A stretch of 64,000 nucleotides of DNA, from contig NZ_JACSQY010000003.1 of assembly GCF_014836415.1 (NCBI RefSeq), positions 62,001 through 126,000 on the forward strand, written 5' to 3'. Under the pieces are notes generated by a model. It had not been told where the DNA came from, did no database searches, and saw only the letters and a program-made list of their open reading frames with translations. The stretch's first letter is position 1, and the number at the start of each line of letters is the position of its first letter. Origin of the DNA: Sporosarcina gallistercoris. GTDB taxonomy: Bacteria > Bacillota > Bacilli > Bacillales_A > Planococcaceae. Shown here piece by piece: positions 1 to 8,646 of this stretch. Made by a program: the position numbers and the translations under genes.

Positions 1-485
1 AGTTTCCAAATGGAATAATTCAACATCCATGCAAACGAAACCCATCCCAAGTAAGGAACGAGTAATTTTCCAGCCAATTTGTCGACTTTGTTGAACTCAT
101 AGGCGGTTAAAGAAATCATCGCAAACAAAATAGTCATTTCGATAAGTGCTGTTCCGCGTAAATTCCATTTGAAAAAGAGAAAGGACCAGATGTAATTCAG
201 TCCTAATTGCAGTTCATAGGGGGTCAGTACTTTTCGTGCTACGCTCGGCTTGGAATGCTGTTCTGCCCGGTATTTCGCATAGCCCATCAATCCATATAAA
301 GCCGTCCAAGCGATTGGAAATACAGAAGGAGGCGGGCTGAACGAAGGTTTTTCCAGGTTGGCATATTGCTTTTGGGTATTTCGATTCGCTAGCCAGCCGG
401 TTATCGAACCGCCGATAATAGGTACTAAAATATTCCTAGCTAATTTCCCCCGATTCATGGGTGCAGCCGCTTCAGGGTTTTTCAA
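1..485 (-). CDS. tspO: TspO/MBR family membrane protein (3' end outside window)
   Basis: The reverse strand reads as an open frame from a TTG at 485, preceded by AAAGGAG with an 8-nt spacer, to the window edge (161 codons). The translation carries TspO/MBR signatures: FSPPPSVFPIAWTALYGLMG in the first third and GLNYIWSFLFF about 40 residues later, with several hydrophobic segments. The family binds tryptophan-rich small ligands and porphyrins in the membrane; its bacterial role is not settled. TspO proteins are usually about 155-165 residues, so only the last few codons can be missing. It is divergent from the SIMPL gene at 616. The TTG start is chosen because the RBS fits it and no ATG lies nearby. 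Confidence 0.82.
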   Translation of the reverse strand, partial: MKNPEAAAPMNRGKLARNILVPIIGGSITGWLANRNTQKQYANLEKPSFSPPPSVFPIAWTALYGLMGYAKYRAEQHSKPSVARKVLTPYELQLGLNYIWSFLFFKWNLRGTALIEMTILFAMISLTAYEFNKVDKLAGKLLVPYLGWVSFAWMLNYSIWK

Positions 486-615
486 TTTTATCGACTCCTT
501 TCAATTGTTTTTCTTATTCCCTGTATCGATCCAGTAAAACGGATGTGGCACCAGTTGAATAGTATAGGAAAGTAAAGGGTAGAGGGTTGCTAAACCACGG
601 AAAGGGTGAAATGGT

Positions 616-1242
616 ATGAGTATGCAACAAAGTCAGACGATGGTTGTCACGGGAACTGGAAGTGTCACGGGGAAACCTGATCTGGTCACCATTCAGCTTG
701 GAATCACAACTCATGCGGAACAATTAGCTGATGCCCAAGCTGAAAATACGAAACGCTCCCAGTCAGTAGTTTCTCGGCTTTCCACGTTAGGCGTACAGGA
801 AAACGACATACAGACTTCATCGTATACAGTTTCTCCCCAATATGATTACATCGATGGCCAGCAACGTTTTCGAGATTATGAAGTACATCATCAGCTTCGT
901 GTGACTTCGAGGACCGTGTCGAACATAGGGGAGATCATTGACGCTGCCGTACTGTCAGGTGCCACAGAGGTGTCTTCCATTCAATTCGGAATCGAACAGA
1001 TAACAGACCTTTATGAACATGCGTTAAGTAAAGCAGTTGAAAATGCGAAAGCTCATGCACAAGCGCTTGCATTAGCGGCTGAAGTAGTATTAAATCATGT
1101 ACCTGTGACTATTCAAGAAAGTTTACAAAGTGATGCTGGACCATTTGCTGTTCAAATGGGGAAAATGGCCGCTTCTCCGCGAATTGAGCCGGGTACATTA
1201 GAAATAGGGGCAACTGTTACTGTAACGTATAGTTATCGTTAA
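616..1242 (+). CDS. SIMPL domain (DUF541) protein
   Basis: This 208-residue protein matches the SIMPL/DUF541 (BP26/OMP28-like) family. The N-terminal VVTGTGSVTGKPDLVTIQLG strand and the central IQTSSYTVSPQYDY segment are the familiar landmarks, and the C-terminus ends in the usual GTLEIGATVTVTYSY strand. No signal peptide is visible, so it is probably cytoplasmic, unlike the periplasmic members of Gram-negative bacteria. The start is supported by AAAGGGTG upstream. The molecular function of the family is unknown; oxidative-stress roles have been proposed for some members. It stands alone, divergent from the TspO-like gene and upstream of ctaB. Confidence 0.85.
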   Translation: MSMQQSQTMVVTGTGSVTGKPDLVTIQLGITTHAEQLADAQAENTKRSQSVVSRLSTLGVQENDIQTSSYTVSPQYDYIDGQQRFRDYEVHHQLRVTSRTVSNIGEIIDAAVLSGATEVSSIQFGIEQITDLYEHALSKAVENAKAHAQALALAAEVVLNHVPVTIQESLQSDAGPFAVQMGKMAASPRIEPGTLEIGATVTVTYSYR

Positions 1243-1367
1243 CCAAACAAGGATGAAAGAGGAGTCCACACCTTTGGAGAGACGGAATTCCAGAGAAATG
1301 TCACATTTTCTTCATTTCATGTCTTTCTGTTTCTGTCCGAATGATGATATAGTAGTATGGAGGAAAT

Positions 1368-2324
1368 ATGTCTTCTACCTTCTTATCATTCTTCAAAGGA
1401 TGCGAACTTATGCAAAAAACAATGGAGCGAACTCTTGAAAAAGAACAGCATGCGTCAACGCTTGCTAGTGATCTGAAATACTTATTTAAAGGCCCTGTTC
1501 TCATTGCAAATATACTTCCTGTTTTCGCAGGGTTCTGGCTTGCTATCTATTTCTATGGCGGCACATTTGCGGAGTACATTTCTCTTTTTTTCTTAACGAT
1601 GACAGGTAGTACAATGCTGATGGCTGGAGCTCTTACGCTAAATAACTGGTACGAAGTGGACTTGGACCGAGTGATGGCGCGTACTCAAAAACGACCTACT
1701 GTAACCGGTAATATATCTATGGAGACAATCCTTAAAATCGGGATCGGGTTATCCGTATTAGGGGTCATCCTGCTATACGCGGCTTCACCAAGTGCAGCAA
1801 TTTACGGATTTGTAGGGTGGTTTACGTATGTCGTCCTGTATACGATGTGGTCAAAGCGGAAGTATACACTCAATACGGTTATTGGCAGTGTGTCAGGCGC
1901 TGTAACACCACTAATTGGCTGGGCAGCAGTAGGACCGTCTTATCACATGGTACCGATTGTATTGGCCATGGTCTTGTTCATCTGGCAGATGCCTCACACT
2001 TTCGCAATTGCCATTAAGAAAGTGGACGAATACCGTGCAGCAGGCGTTGCGATGCTTCCGGTTGTCAAAGGAATTCCTATGACCAAGCGTCAGTCGATCG
2101 TCTATAGCGCATGTCTATTGCCACTGCCATTTTTCCTGGCAGCATTCGGTACAGGTTTCATCGTACTGACGACGGTCATGAACGTCGGTTTCTTCATCCT
2201 TGCACTAGCAGGATTATTCATGAAAGATGATTACAAATGGGCACAATGGATGTTCCTATACTCCGTGAACTACATGACCATTTTCTTCATGTCCATGATC
2301 CTCATGACTACTTCAATTCTTTGA
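1368..2324 (+). CDS. ctaB: Heme O synthase (protoheme IX farnesyltransferase)
   Basis: CtaB adds a farnesyl group to heme B to make heme O for terminal oxidases and is an integral UbiA-type membrane enzyme. The first Asp-rich motif is NNWYEVDLDRVMARTQKRP at about residues 92-110, and the second conserved loop is KKVDEYRAAGVAMLPVVKG. Eight or nine hydrophobic segments fit the fold. The annotated ATG follows GGAGG by only 4 nt. An alternative ATG at 1410, preceded by AAAGGA with a 9-nt spacer, would give 304 residues and is equally possible. Oxidase genes and ctaA are not adjacent, so the gene is a singleton here. Confidence 0.92.
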   Translation: MSSTFLSFFKGCELMQKTMERTLEKEQHASTLASDLKYLFKGPVLIANILPVFAGFWLAIYFYGGTFAEYISLFFLTMTGSTMLMAGALTLNNWYEVDLDRVMARTQKRPTVTGNISMETILKIGIGLSVLGVILLYAASPSAAIYGFVGWFTYVVLYTMWSKRKYTLNTVIGSVSGAVTPLIGWAAVGPSYHMVPIVLAMVLFIWQMPHTFAIAIKKVDEYRAAGVAMLPVVKGIPMTKRQSIVYSACLLPLPFFLAAFGTGFIVLTTVMNVGFFILALAGLFMKDDYKWAQWMFLYSVNYMTIFFMSMILMTTSIL

Positions 2325-2395
2325 TACAAAAAAGACAGAGTGCACGTGGAGGCCACTGAAAAAGTCCATTAATAGTTGGTTACGCGTGGGAGACT

Positions 2396-2521
2396 GTTGA
2401 TTTGCGCTCCAGGCGGACGCTTTCCGAGGGGCTCGATTTCAGCCTCCTCGTCGCTACGCTTCTGCGGGGTCTTCAATCTTCGCTAATCCCTCCGGAGTCG
2501 CCGCCTTCTGCTCCAATCAAC
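2396..2521 (+). repeat. GC-rich dispersed repeat, copy 1 (126 bp)
   Basis: The unit starts GTTGATT and ends AATCAAC. Inside are the blocks GGCGGACGCTTTCCGAGGGG, GGGGTCTTC and CCCTCCGGAGTCGCCGCC. The same blocks recur in the same order at 28041-28168 and, inverted and interrupted, at 28363-28545. It is clearly more GC-rich than its surroundings. I recall similar intergenic repeats being common in Bacillales genomes, but could not check this. Confidence 0.85.
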
Positions 2522-2571
2522 GGGGGTTCGTCATTCATCATTAGACAGTCAAAACCTTCTAATTGAAAAAT

Positions 2572-2610
2572 AAAGAGCTCATCATCCATGAAACGGGTGA
2601 TGAGCTCTTT
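2572..2610. terminator. Strong hairpin, possible terminator or IS leader structure
   Basis: Two 16-nt arms (2572-2587 and 2595-2610, 15 of 16 paired) enclose a 7-nt loop, with A-rich sequence before and TTT at the end of the second arm. It could terminate ctaB transcription or belong to the leader of the transposase relic that starts 45 nt downstream. Confidence 0.5.
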
Positions 2611-2654
2611 ACGTTTATTATATCATAAATGCATTACAGTCAGGTGGTGTCCCA

Positions 2655-2756
2655 ATGATCTCTAACCAAGAAACCTTACAACTCAGTCCTTATATGCCTA
2701 TCTACGATCTTGTTGTCCCCGCGGACAATATACTTCGTCAAATCAAAAATCCATGA
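2655..2756 (+). pseudogene. IS1182-family transposase, N-terminal stub
   Basis: A 33-codon frame starts at ATG 2655 after AGGTGG. It begins MISNQETLQLSPYMP and continues LVVPADNILRQI, the characteristic N-terminus of IS1182-family transposases, which normally continue with NEL-(I/V)DFSFIY. Here the homology stops at about 2742, exactly where the reverse-strand ypsA gene ends, and the frame closes at TGA 2754-2756 inside ypsA sequence. The rest of the transposase is missing, so this is a deletion remnant. The assignment is from memory of family sequences. Confidence 0.75.
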
Positions 2757-3312
2757 AAGTTTCTTGCTCCGCACGCTGGATGTCTTCTGCAATGAGCTGC
2801 AGATCATCAGCAGAAATGGTTAAGACTTCATACGGTTGCTTCTCTGCAAACTTTTCAGCCATCCGCTTCATGAACTTCGGTGATCCATCGTTCTCTTCAT
2901 CGTAAACGACAAGCAATCCGTCGGAATTCCTCAACAAGAACTTATCCCGCTCGATGAATTGCCAGGGTGCTTCGTATGGGCGCTTCGTCAAACTCACTTG
3001 GTAATCCGCCATAAGCTGAAGTTCTTCATAATCTTGCTTTTTCATATCGTTCCAATTTTTATCCTGCTCTAAAAATGGGGTGATGAGTGCCAGCTGAAGA
3101 CTCGGATAGGTATTTCTCAACTCATCCACTACTTGTCCCGCCCACGTCTCACACCCAGGCTGACCGCTAATAATCACCCATTCCAATCCGTTCTCAACAA
3201 GTCCTTGAAGCCTGTCTGATAAGGCTTTCTTTATAATGTTAATGCCAGGATGATTGGCATCGAAAATACCGAGCTCGTGGGGTTTATATCCAGTGATAAT
3301 GACTCGTTTCAA
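2743..3312 (-). CDS. ypsA: YpsA family (DUF1273, SLOG fold) protein
   Basis: The 189-residue product resembles Bacillus YpsA throughout: ITGYKPHELGIF at residues 6-17, LEWVIISGQPGCE, then LALITPFLEQDKNW and SDGLLVVYDEENDGSPK. YpsA has a SLOG-like Rossmann fold expected to bind a nucleotide-type ligand, and in Firmicutes it has been linked to cell-division control and stress survival. In B. subtilis it lies next to gpsB; here the neighbours are a TetM-like GTPase and a transposase stub, so that context is lost. The C-terminus (QETFMDF) abuts the transposase relic, but the length is close to the family's, so the gene appears complete. Confidence 0.87.
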   Translation of the reverse strand: MKRVIITGYKPHELGIFDANHPGINIIKKALSDRLQGLVENGLEWVIISGQPGCETWAGQVVDELRNTYPSLQLALITPFLEQDKNWNDMKKQDYEELQLMADYQVSLTKRPYEAPWQFIERDKFLLRNSDGLLVVYDEENDGSPKFMKRMAEKFAEKQPYEVLTISADDLQLIAEDIQRAEQETFMDF

Positions 3313-3327
3313 GAAATCACTTCCTTT

Positions 3328-5280
3328 CTACTCAACCTCACAATGCATGGCGGCTTTTGCTTCTTGCCAAGGAACCGCGTATCCTTTACCTTTTGCACAA
3401 AACACCGATGACGAAGAGTATTCCGGATCAGCCGATTTGTCGTACCCGATAAGTTCCGCCACTTCTTCAGGATTGTGACAAGCCCCATATCCGTCCAGTG
3501 TCAAAATGAGAACACCTTTGCCGCCTGTGTAGGAAGCGAATTCTGTACTGTAGTTCATGAATGTTGCAACAGGAACACGTCCAGTGACAATCGTTTGACT
3601 CCCGACAGTTTCAGGGGCATCAAAATTCCCATGGGCTGTTTGGATGTCTGTCAATGCACGTCCTATGAGATCACTGTCGATTTTCATCTTAAATTTATAG
3701 TACGGTTCAAGAAGCAGATTTCCAGCTTGTTCCAACCCTTGCCGAAGTGCTCGGAATAGGGCTTCTCTGAAATCGCCGCCAGAAGTATGCTCATTATGGG
3801 AACGGCCCGTCAATAATGTCACTGAAATATCGGTAAGCGGCGAACCCGTCAAGATCCCATGATGATCACGCTCAAACAAATGCTTTTCAATAACACGCTG
3901 GTGACCAGAGGAGAGGGCATCCGTATGACAACGGGATGTGAAGCGAATGCCTGAACCGCGCTCAGCAGGTTCCATTTTGACGTGCACTTCAGCATAATGT
4001 TTGAGCGGTTCGAAATGACCGTATCCTGTAACAGTTGAAGTGATGGTTTCTTTGTAAAGAATTGTGGGAATTCCGAACGTAACCGTCATATTGAATCGCT
4101 CTTGGACAATCTGCTGTAAAACCTCCAGTTGAATCACACCCATGACCCGGATTTCAATTTCCTGGCTGTGCTCATTCCAAACCGCGTGTAAAGTCGGATC
4201 CTCTGCATCGAGCATGCTGAATACGTTCCAGACGTCTTTACTGGAATAGGAAGCATCATACTGAACGGCAGCCTTAAGTGCAGGAACTGAACTGAATGAT
4301 TGTATGTTATTTTCAAGGCCGAACGTCTCCCCGGCAGCAGCATTGTTCAGACCCGTTACAGCGACTAAGTCTCCTGCTGTCGCTTCAGGGATTGCGGTGA
4401 ATTTGGTACCGGTATAGACTCTGATTTGAGTAATTTTTTCAGAAAGTCCTTTATTCGTTAACTCATCACGCACATGCAGTGTCCCATTTAGAATCTTCAA
4501 ATACGTAATGCGCTGCCCATTTTCATCATGACGAATCTTATAGACGGATGCTGCAAATGGCTTACGGAACTCATCCGTTTTTGGACGATTGAGAAGATGG
4601 ACGAATGAAGAAAAGAAAGGCTCGACACCAATATCCTTCAATGCAGATCCTTTTCCACAGGGGAAGACTTTTCCTTCCCACACAAGCAATTTTAACATCT
4701 GCATCCAGTAATCTGCATCATAACCACTGTTTAAATAATGATCGAGTAAAGAGTCATCAAGCTCCGCAAGCCACTCCACTAACTCCTCAGACATCGATCC
4801 GTCATTGCCGATATGTTCCAGATCGAAACAATCCACTGACAACGTTTCTTGGATTTCTCTCATAATGACAGCTGCATCAGCTGTTTCCCGATCCATCTTA
4901 TTCAGGAATAAAAATGTGGGAACTTTTGCATCTCTCAATAATTGCCAAACGCGCTCCGTATGGCCTTGAACACCGTCAACAGCGCTCACCAATACAATTG
5001 CTGCGTCCATCACTTGAACCGCACGTTCCATTTCAGGGGAGAAATCGGCGTGACCCGGAGTATCGATCAGAGTAAATTGACTGCCTTCATATTCAATTTC
5101 CGCCTGTTCCGCAAACACAGTGATCCCTCGGGCACGTTCAATCGAATGATTGTCCAAAAAAGCATCTTGATGATCCACCCGGCCACGTTCCCGAATCTGT
5201 TTCGTCAAGAAAAGAAGTTGTTCCGAAAATGTCGTTTTCCCCGCGTCCACATGTGCGAGAATTCCTATTGTCTGTTTCAT
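3328..5280 (-). CDS. TetM-like translation-factor GTPase (ribosomal protection family)
   Basis: This 650-residue protein has the EF-G/TetM plan. The GTPase domain shows G1 AHVDAGKTT (9-17), RGITV (51-55), G3 DTPGH (73-77) and G4 NKMD (127-130); EF-G domains II-V follow, including an ERGSGI stretch typical of TetM/TetO relatives. Length matches the 640-650 residues usual for ribosomal protection proteins, which displace tetracycline from the ribosome. Many environmental Bacillales carry such chromosomal homologues, and resistance should not be assumed. No mobile genes or leader peptide suggest recent acquisition. It is followed 15 nt downstream by ypsA and may be co-transcribed with it. Confidence 0.85.
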   Translation of the reverse strand: MKQTIGILAHVDAGKTTFSEQLLFLTKQIRERGRVDHQDAFLDNHSIERARGITVFAEQAEIEYEGSQFTLIDTPGHADFSPEMERAVQVMDAAIVLVSAVDGVQGHTERVWQLLRDAKVPTFLFLNKMDRETADAAVIMREIQETLSVDCFDLEHIGNDGSMSEELVEWLAELDDSLLDHYLNSGYDADYWMQMLKLLVWEGKVFPCGKGSALKDIGVEPFFSSFVHLLNRPKTDEFRKPFAASVYKIRHDENGQRITYLKILNGTLHVRDELTNKGLSEKITQIRVYTGTKFTAIPEATAGDLVAVTGLNNAAAGETFGLENNIQSFSSVPALKAAVQYDASYSSKDVWNVFSMLDAEDPTLHAVWNEHSQEIEIRVMGVIQLEVLQQIVQERFNMTVTFGIPTILYKETITSTVTGYGHFEPLKHYAEVHVKMEPAERGSGIRFTSRCHTDALSSGHQRVIEKHLFERDHHGILTGSPLTDISVTLLTGRSHNEHTSGGDFREALFRALRQGLEQAGNLLLEPYYKFKMKIDSDLIGRALTDIQTAHGNFDAPETVGSQTIVTGRVPVATFMNYSTEFASYTGGKGVLILTLDGYGACHNPEEVAELIGYDKSADPEYSSSSVFCAKGKGYAVPWQEAKAAMHCEVE

Positions 5281-5361
5281 CTATGTACCCGCCATTTCAC
5301 TAAGTCGTTGTATTGACAGTATAGCACCAACCCGATTTTAGATGAAATGCAGGACATGATT

Positions 5362-5697
5362 TTATCGGAAGTGGAGGGTCAACCATGCAATATGTAACAT
5401 GGATATGATTGAATAGAGACCAACCGTAAATTGAAGAAGTTTATGAACGATAGGGGAACGAGCAAGAACTGATTGAAGAGTGAACAAACTAAGAGGGAAT
5501 CCAAGTTTTACAAAATAATATTCGAAAATATTACGATCATACACGTATTTAATCAATGGATTTGCTTCCTCAATCAGATCAGAACGTAATCCGAAATCTG
5601 TAGCCAGGGCATCAAAGATAGAAAAGCCTAACAACACCCAAAGCAATCGGTTCGAACCAACTATGACCGAAGCCTCAATTCTTTTCACATCTTGCAT
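5362..5697 (-). CDS. Small membrane protein, DUF5658-like
   Basis: The 111-residue product has four predicted membrane segments. A conserved-looking FSIFDALATDFGL segment is followed by EEANPLIKYVYD, the pattern I associate with DUF5658 proteins (acidic residue in the first helix, E-x-NP in the loop). Function is unknown. The start is well supported by AAAGGAG seven nt before the ATG. It is transcribed like the GTPase gene downstream, 81 nt away, so co-transcription is possible. Confidence 0.68.
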   Translation of the reverse strand: MQDVKRIEASVIVGSNRLLWVLLGFSIFDALATDFGLRSDLIEEANPLIKYVYDRNIFEYYFVKLGFPLSLFTLQSVLARSPIVHKLLQFTVGLYSIISMLHIAWLTLHFR

Positions 5698-5966
5698 AGT
5701 AATACTCCTTTCTGCTAAACATTGCTATTTGGCTTCAGCATGTATAACGGAAAGAACGTCTATACAAGGCGTTGGAATTTTAGCCAGATAAAATGGGAAG
5801 ATATCAAACTTAAAACAGGTAAGAATTCCACTACTAGCACTCCCATAAAATGAATCCTTCAATAACATTAGGGGCGCTTGTGATAGAAGAATAATACTTA
5901 AAACGGATTGTTTTGTTCAATTCGCAAAGAACGAGTTATCTTATGCAAAGCAATAAGAAGAAAGTT
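5698..5966. other. Intergenic, nothing recognised
   Basis: Apart from the promoter and RBS region expected for the reverse-strand gene ending at 5697, I see no gene, repeat or structured RNA here. The neighbouring terminator starts at 5967. Confidence 0.5.
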
Positions 5967-6016
5967 AAAAGGGCTGTCCCAAGAGTCATGAGTATGACTT
6001 CTTGGAACAGCCCTTT
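5967..6016 (-). terminator. Rho-independent terminator of the YitT gene
   Basis: Arms of about 23 nt (5967-5989 and 5994-6016) pair with two small bulges. Read on the minus strand the hairpin is followed by a T tract. It lies 7 nt after the stop of the gene at 6023-6886. Confidence 0.8.
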
Positions 6017-6022
6017 CTTCCA

Positions 6023-6886
6023 TCAATGGATCGCAGACTTGAACCGGGAACCGTGGGTCTCTTGCGTATCCATAATGGTCGTAAACGCAGAAGGATCTAT
6101 ATCGTGAACAATTTCTTTTAACTTCGTCAACTCAAGACGTGTCACCACTACATAGATGACATCCTTTTCATTGTCACTAAATCCGCCTTTACCATGCAAC
6201 TTCGTCACGGAACGACCTAGACGCTTGCCAATCGCAGCAGCCATTTCTTCGTATTCATCCGAAACGATGATGGCTGCTTTTGTTTCATCGAACCCTTGAA
6301 TTACTGCGTCTATTGCTTTCGCCGCTATGTAATAGGTCAAAATCGAATACATCGCTTTTTCAGGACCGAGCACAAATCCTGCCCAACCGAAGATAAAGAT
6401 GTTAAGGAACATCACGAATTCACCAACAGAATAAGGTACTTTTTTCGTCAACAAAATTCCCAGTATCTCCGTTCCATCCAAAGCGCCACCGTTACGGATG
6501 ACAATCCCTACACCTGCACCAAGAAGGATGCCTCCAAAAGCTGTCGCAAGAAGCGGGTCCGTCACAAAGGGACCGACTGCTTTCAATGGAAATTCAACGA
6601 CAGCCAAAAATACGATGGCGAAAGTGGAAGAGAGAAAGAAATTTTTACCGATATGCTTGTACCCGAAAAATACAAAAGGGATGTTGAAAAGCAGAATCAG
6701 AATACCGAAGGGGATGTCGCTTAAATAATTGACGATCAGTGAAATCCCGATAATCCCTCCGTCAATGACGGAGTTCGGTATTAAAAATAGTTCCAATGCA
6801 ACTGCTGCCAACCCAGCACCAAACGCGATAAATAAATATCGGCGTACGAAGTGCCAGAATGTCTCCTTTTTATGCTCCTTTTTCAT
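6023..6886 (-). CDS. YitT family membrane protein (first paralogue)
   Basis: The 287-residue protein has the YitT layout: five to six membrane helices in the first 190 residues (for example [20 protein letters not shown], and [11 protein letters not shown] in a loop) and a soluble C-terminal DUF2179 domain starting around [18 protein letters not shown] and ending in [12 protein letters not shown]. The C-terminal domain is thought to bind ligand; the transported substrate is unknown. It ends at a clear terminator. Two further YitT-type genes lie at 18223 and 49201; they are dispersed, so this is a family expansion rather than a tandem array. Confidence 0.88.
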   Translation of the reverse strand: MKKEHKKETFWHFVRRYLFIAFGAGLAAVALELFLIPNSVIDGGIIGISLIVNYLSDIPFGILILLFNIPFVFFGYKHIGKNFFLSSTFAIVFLAVVEFPLKAVGPFVTDPLLATAFGGILLGAGVGIVIRNGGALDGTEILGILLTKKVPYSVGEFVMFLNIFIFGWAGFVLGPEKAMYSILTYYIAAKAIDAVIQGFDETKAAIIVSDEYEEMAAAIGKRLGRSVTKLHGKGGFSDNEKDVIYVVVTRLELTKLKEIVHDIDPSAFTTIMDTQETHGSRFKSAIH

Positions 6887-7018
6887 AGGAAGTAACCACC
6901 TTTGTTCTATAGAATTGTGCCCAGATTCTTATCAATATCTGGGAAGGAGGGAGCTGAATAAGTGCAGACTCATTCTGATTTTACAAGTATACCATTGTAA
7001 CCGTTTACAGAAAAACTA

Positions 7019-7047
7019 TTGACAATGCTGAAATGCGCGTTTATTAT
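7019..7047 (+). promoter_or_regulatory. Sigma-A promoter of the NhaC-like gene
   Basis: TTGACA (7019-7024) and TATTAT (7042-7047) are separated by 17 nt. The operator-like tandem repeat begins 4 nt downstream, a position suited to repression. Confidence 0.75.
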
Positions 7048-7050
7048 TCG

Positions 7051-7072
7051 ATTAACGACTATTAAGCGACAT
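7051..7072 (+). promoter_or_regulatory. Tandem operator-like site, copy A
   Basis: TTAACGACTATTAAGCGACA contains two CGAC cores 11 bp apart (one helical turn). Nearly the same sequence, TTAGCGACTATTTAACGACA, lies at 9907-9926 between the regulator and the epimerase. A site shared only by these two control regions is the expected picture for the operator of the regulator encoded at 8646-9887. Confidence 0.65.
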
Positions 7073-7110
7073 TTAGTGCTAGTCTGACATTTTACTGGGG
7101 GTGGTTCCAA

Positions 7111-8589
7111 ATGGAACAGAGAAAAACTAGAGAGAAACGGGAGATTAATTTTTGGATGGCAATCCTGCCGCTAGTCATTATGATAGGTGTTATGCTTGTC
7201 ACAGTGGTATGGCTCAAACAGGGCCCTCATATGCCGTTAATCGTTGGTACTTCGATTGCATCACTTGTCGCTTGGAAATATGGATTCAATTGGAAAGAAA
7301 TAGAGGAAATGATGTATAAGGGAATCCGGCTTGCCCTCCCTGCAGTGGTCATCATCATGCTCGTCGGACTCACAATCGGCGCTTGGATGGGTGGCGGAAT
7401 TGTCGCGACGATGATTTTTTACGGACTGAAGTTAATAACACCTGCTTGGTTCTTGGTCGCAATCATGATTATTTGTTCAATCGTCTCCCTAGCAATCGGA
7501 AGTTCGTGGTCAACGATGGCCACAATCGGTGTTGCGGGAATGGGAATAGGACTGAGTATGGGAATTCCAGCGGGCATGGTTGCTGGTGCTGTCATTTCAG
7601 GTGCTTATTTCGGGGATAAAATGTCACCGCTTTCAGACACGACGAACTTAGCTTCCGGCCTAACTGGGACAGACCTTTTCGATCATATCAAACACATGCT
7701 TTATACAACTATTCCTGCACTCGTCATTGCATTTGGTGTATTTACAGTGCTAGGCAGACGTTTTGCTGATGGGAATCTCGATATGGAGAACATCGCTCAA
7801 ACTTCTAATGTAATGAAAGAGAGCTTTTTGATTTCTCCTTGGCTATTACTCGTGCCACTTGCAGTAATTGTGATGGTGGCGCTAAAAGTCCCTGCTGTTC
7901 CAGCATTGATTGTCGGAATCGTGATGGGCTTCCTTAGCCAAATCTTCATTCAAGGCGGATCAGTAACAGAGGCGTTAGTAGCTTTACAAGAAGGATTTTC
8001 TATTCAAACAGGCAACGAACTCGTCGACAAATTGTTTGACGGCGGCGGTTTGGATTCGATGATGTATACCGTATCGATGACAATTGTTGCGATGACATTT
8101 GGTGGCATTTTAGAGTATTCCGGAATGTTGAAAGCGATTATGGATCAGCTTATGAAAGTTGTAAAGTCGACATCTTCACTCATCATCTCAACGATTGGTG
8201 CGTGTTTCATGACGAATGCAACTTGTTCAGAACAATATATTTCGATTGTTGTCCCTTCACGTATGTTCAGTCAAGCCTATAAAGATAAAGGACTCAGTTC
8301 GAAAAACTTATCTCGTGCCCTTGAAGATGGTGGGACGTTAACGTCTGTATTCATCCCTTGGAATACGTGTGGAGTCTTCATACTCGGTACCTTGGGCGTG
8401 GGTGTAACAGAATATGGACCTTATGCAATCATAAACTTTGTCGTACCGATTCTTTCGATTCTCTATGCGTTGACTGGATTCTCGATTGTAAAAATGTCGG
8501 CCGAGGAAAAACAGCGTGTGGATGAAGAAGATAAGAAATTACTAGAGAATGCTTTAGAAGAAGAACAACAAGTACCCGTCCATTCTTAA
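7111..8589 (+). CDS. NhaC-family Na+/H+ antiporter-like transporter
   Basis: The 492-residue protein has about 11-12 hydrophobic segments and NhaC-family landmarks: SLAIGSSWSTMATIGVAGMG, GAVISGAYFGDKMSPLSDTT and later ATCSEQYISIVVPSRMF. NhaC proteins exchange sodium for protons, and relatives exchange organic acids such as malate and lactate. The tail is short, charged and cytoplasmic. The RBS is GGGGGTGG. The same operator-like sequence precedes this gene and the dipeptide epimerase, with the presumed regulator gene between them, so the true substrate may be a peptide or amino-acid product of the epimerase pathway. That is inference. Confidence 0.85.
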   Translation: MEQRKTREKREINFWMAILPLVIMIGVMLVTVVWLKQGPHMPLIVGTSIASLVAWKYGFNWKEIEEMMYKGIRLALPAVVIIMLVGLTIGAWMGGGIVATMIFYGLKLITPAWFLVAIMIICSIVSLAIGSSWSTMATIGVAGMGIGLSMGIPAGMVAGAVISGAYFGDKMSPLSDTTNLASGLTGTDLFDHIKHMLYTTIPALVIAFGVFTVLGRRFADGNLDMENIAQTSNVMKESFLISPWLLLVPLAVIVMVALKVPAVPALIVGIVMGFLSQIFIQGGSVTEALVALQEGFSIQTGNELVDKLFDGGGLDSMMYTVSMTIVAMTFGGILEYSGMLKAIMDQLMKVVKSTSSLIISTIGACFMTNATCSEQYISIVVPSRMFSQAYKDKGLSSKNLSRALEDGGTLTSVFIPWNTCGVFILGTLGVGVTEYGPYAIINFVVPILSILYALTGFSIVKMSAEEKQRVDEEDKKLLENALEEEQQVPVHS

Positions 8590-8593
8590 AAAA

Positions 8594-8646
8594 AGAGGCT
8601 GTCCAGGAAATCAGGTAATTACTGATCTGCTGGACAGCCTTTTCTT
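8594..8646. terminator. Bidirectional terminator between antiporter and regulator genes
   Basis: The outer stem GAGGCTGTCCAG pairs with CTGGACAGCC, with an inner ATCAG/CTGAT stem, A-rich sequence before and T-rich after. It lies between two convergent genes and can serve both. Confidence 0.8.

Larger units (their letters stand above)
2325..2654. other. Gene-free stretch with repeat and hairpin
   Basis: Between ctaB and the transposase stub there is no credible gene. It contains a GGCCACTGAAAAAGTCC motif (2351-2367) that recurs inverted near 26522-26541, a GC-rich repeat (2396-2521) and a strong hairpin (2572-2610). Together with the transposase stub it looks like accumulated mobile-element debris. 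Confidence 0.6.

Noticed and set aside
6296..6728. Long forward-strand frames inside the YitT gene
   Set aside because: They are antisense to a well-supported gene, have no RBS and are rich in basic residues as expected for such shadows.
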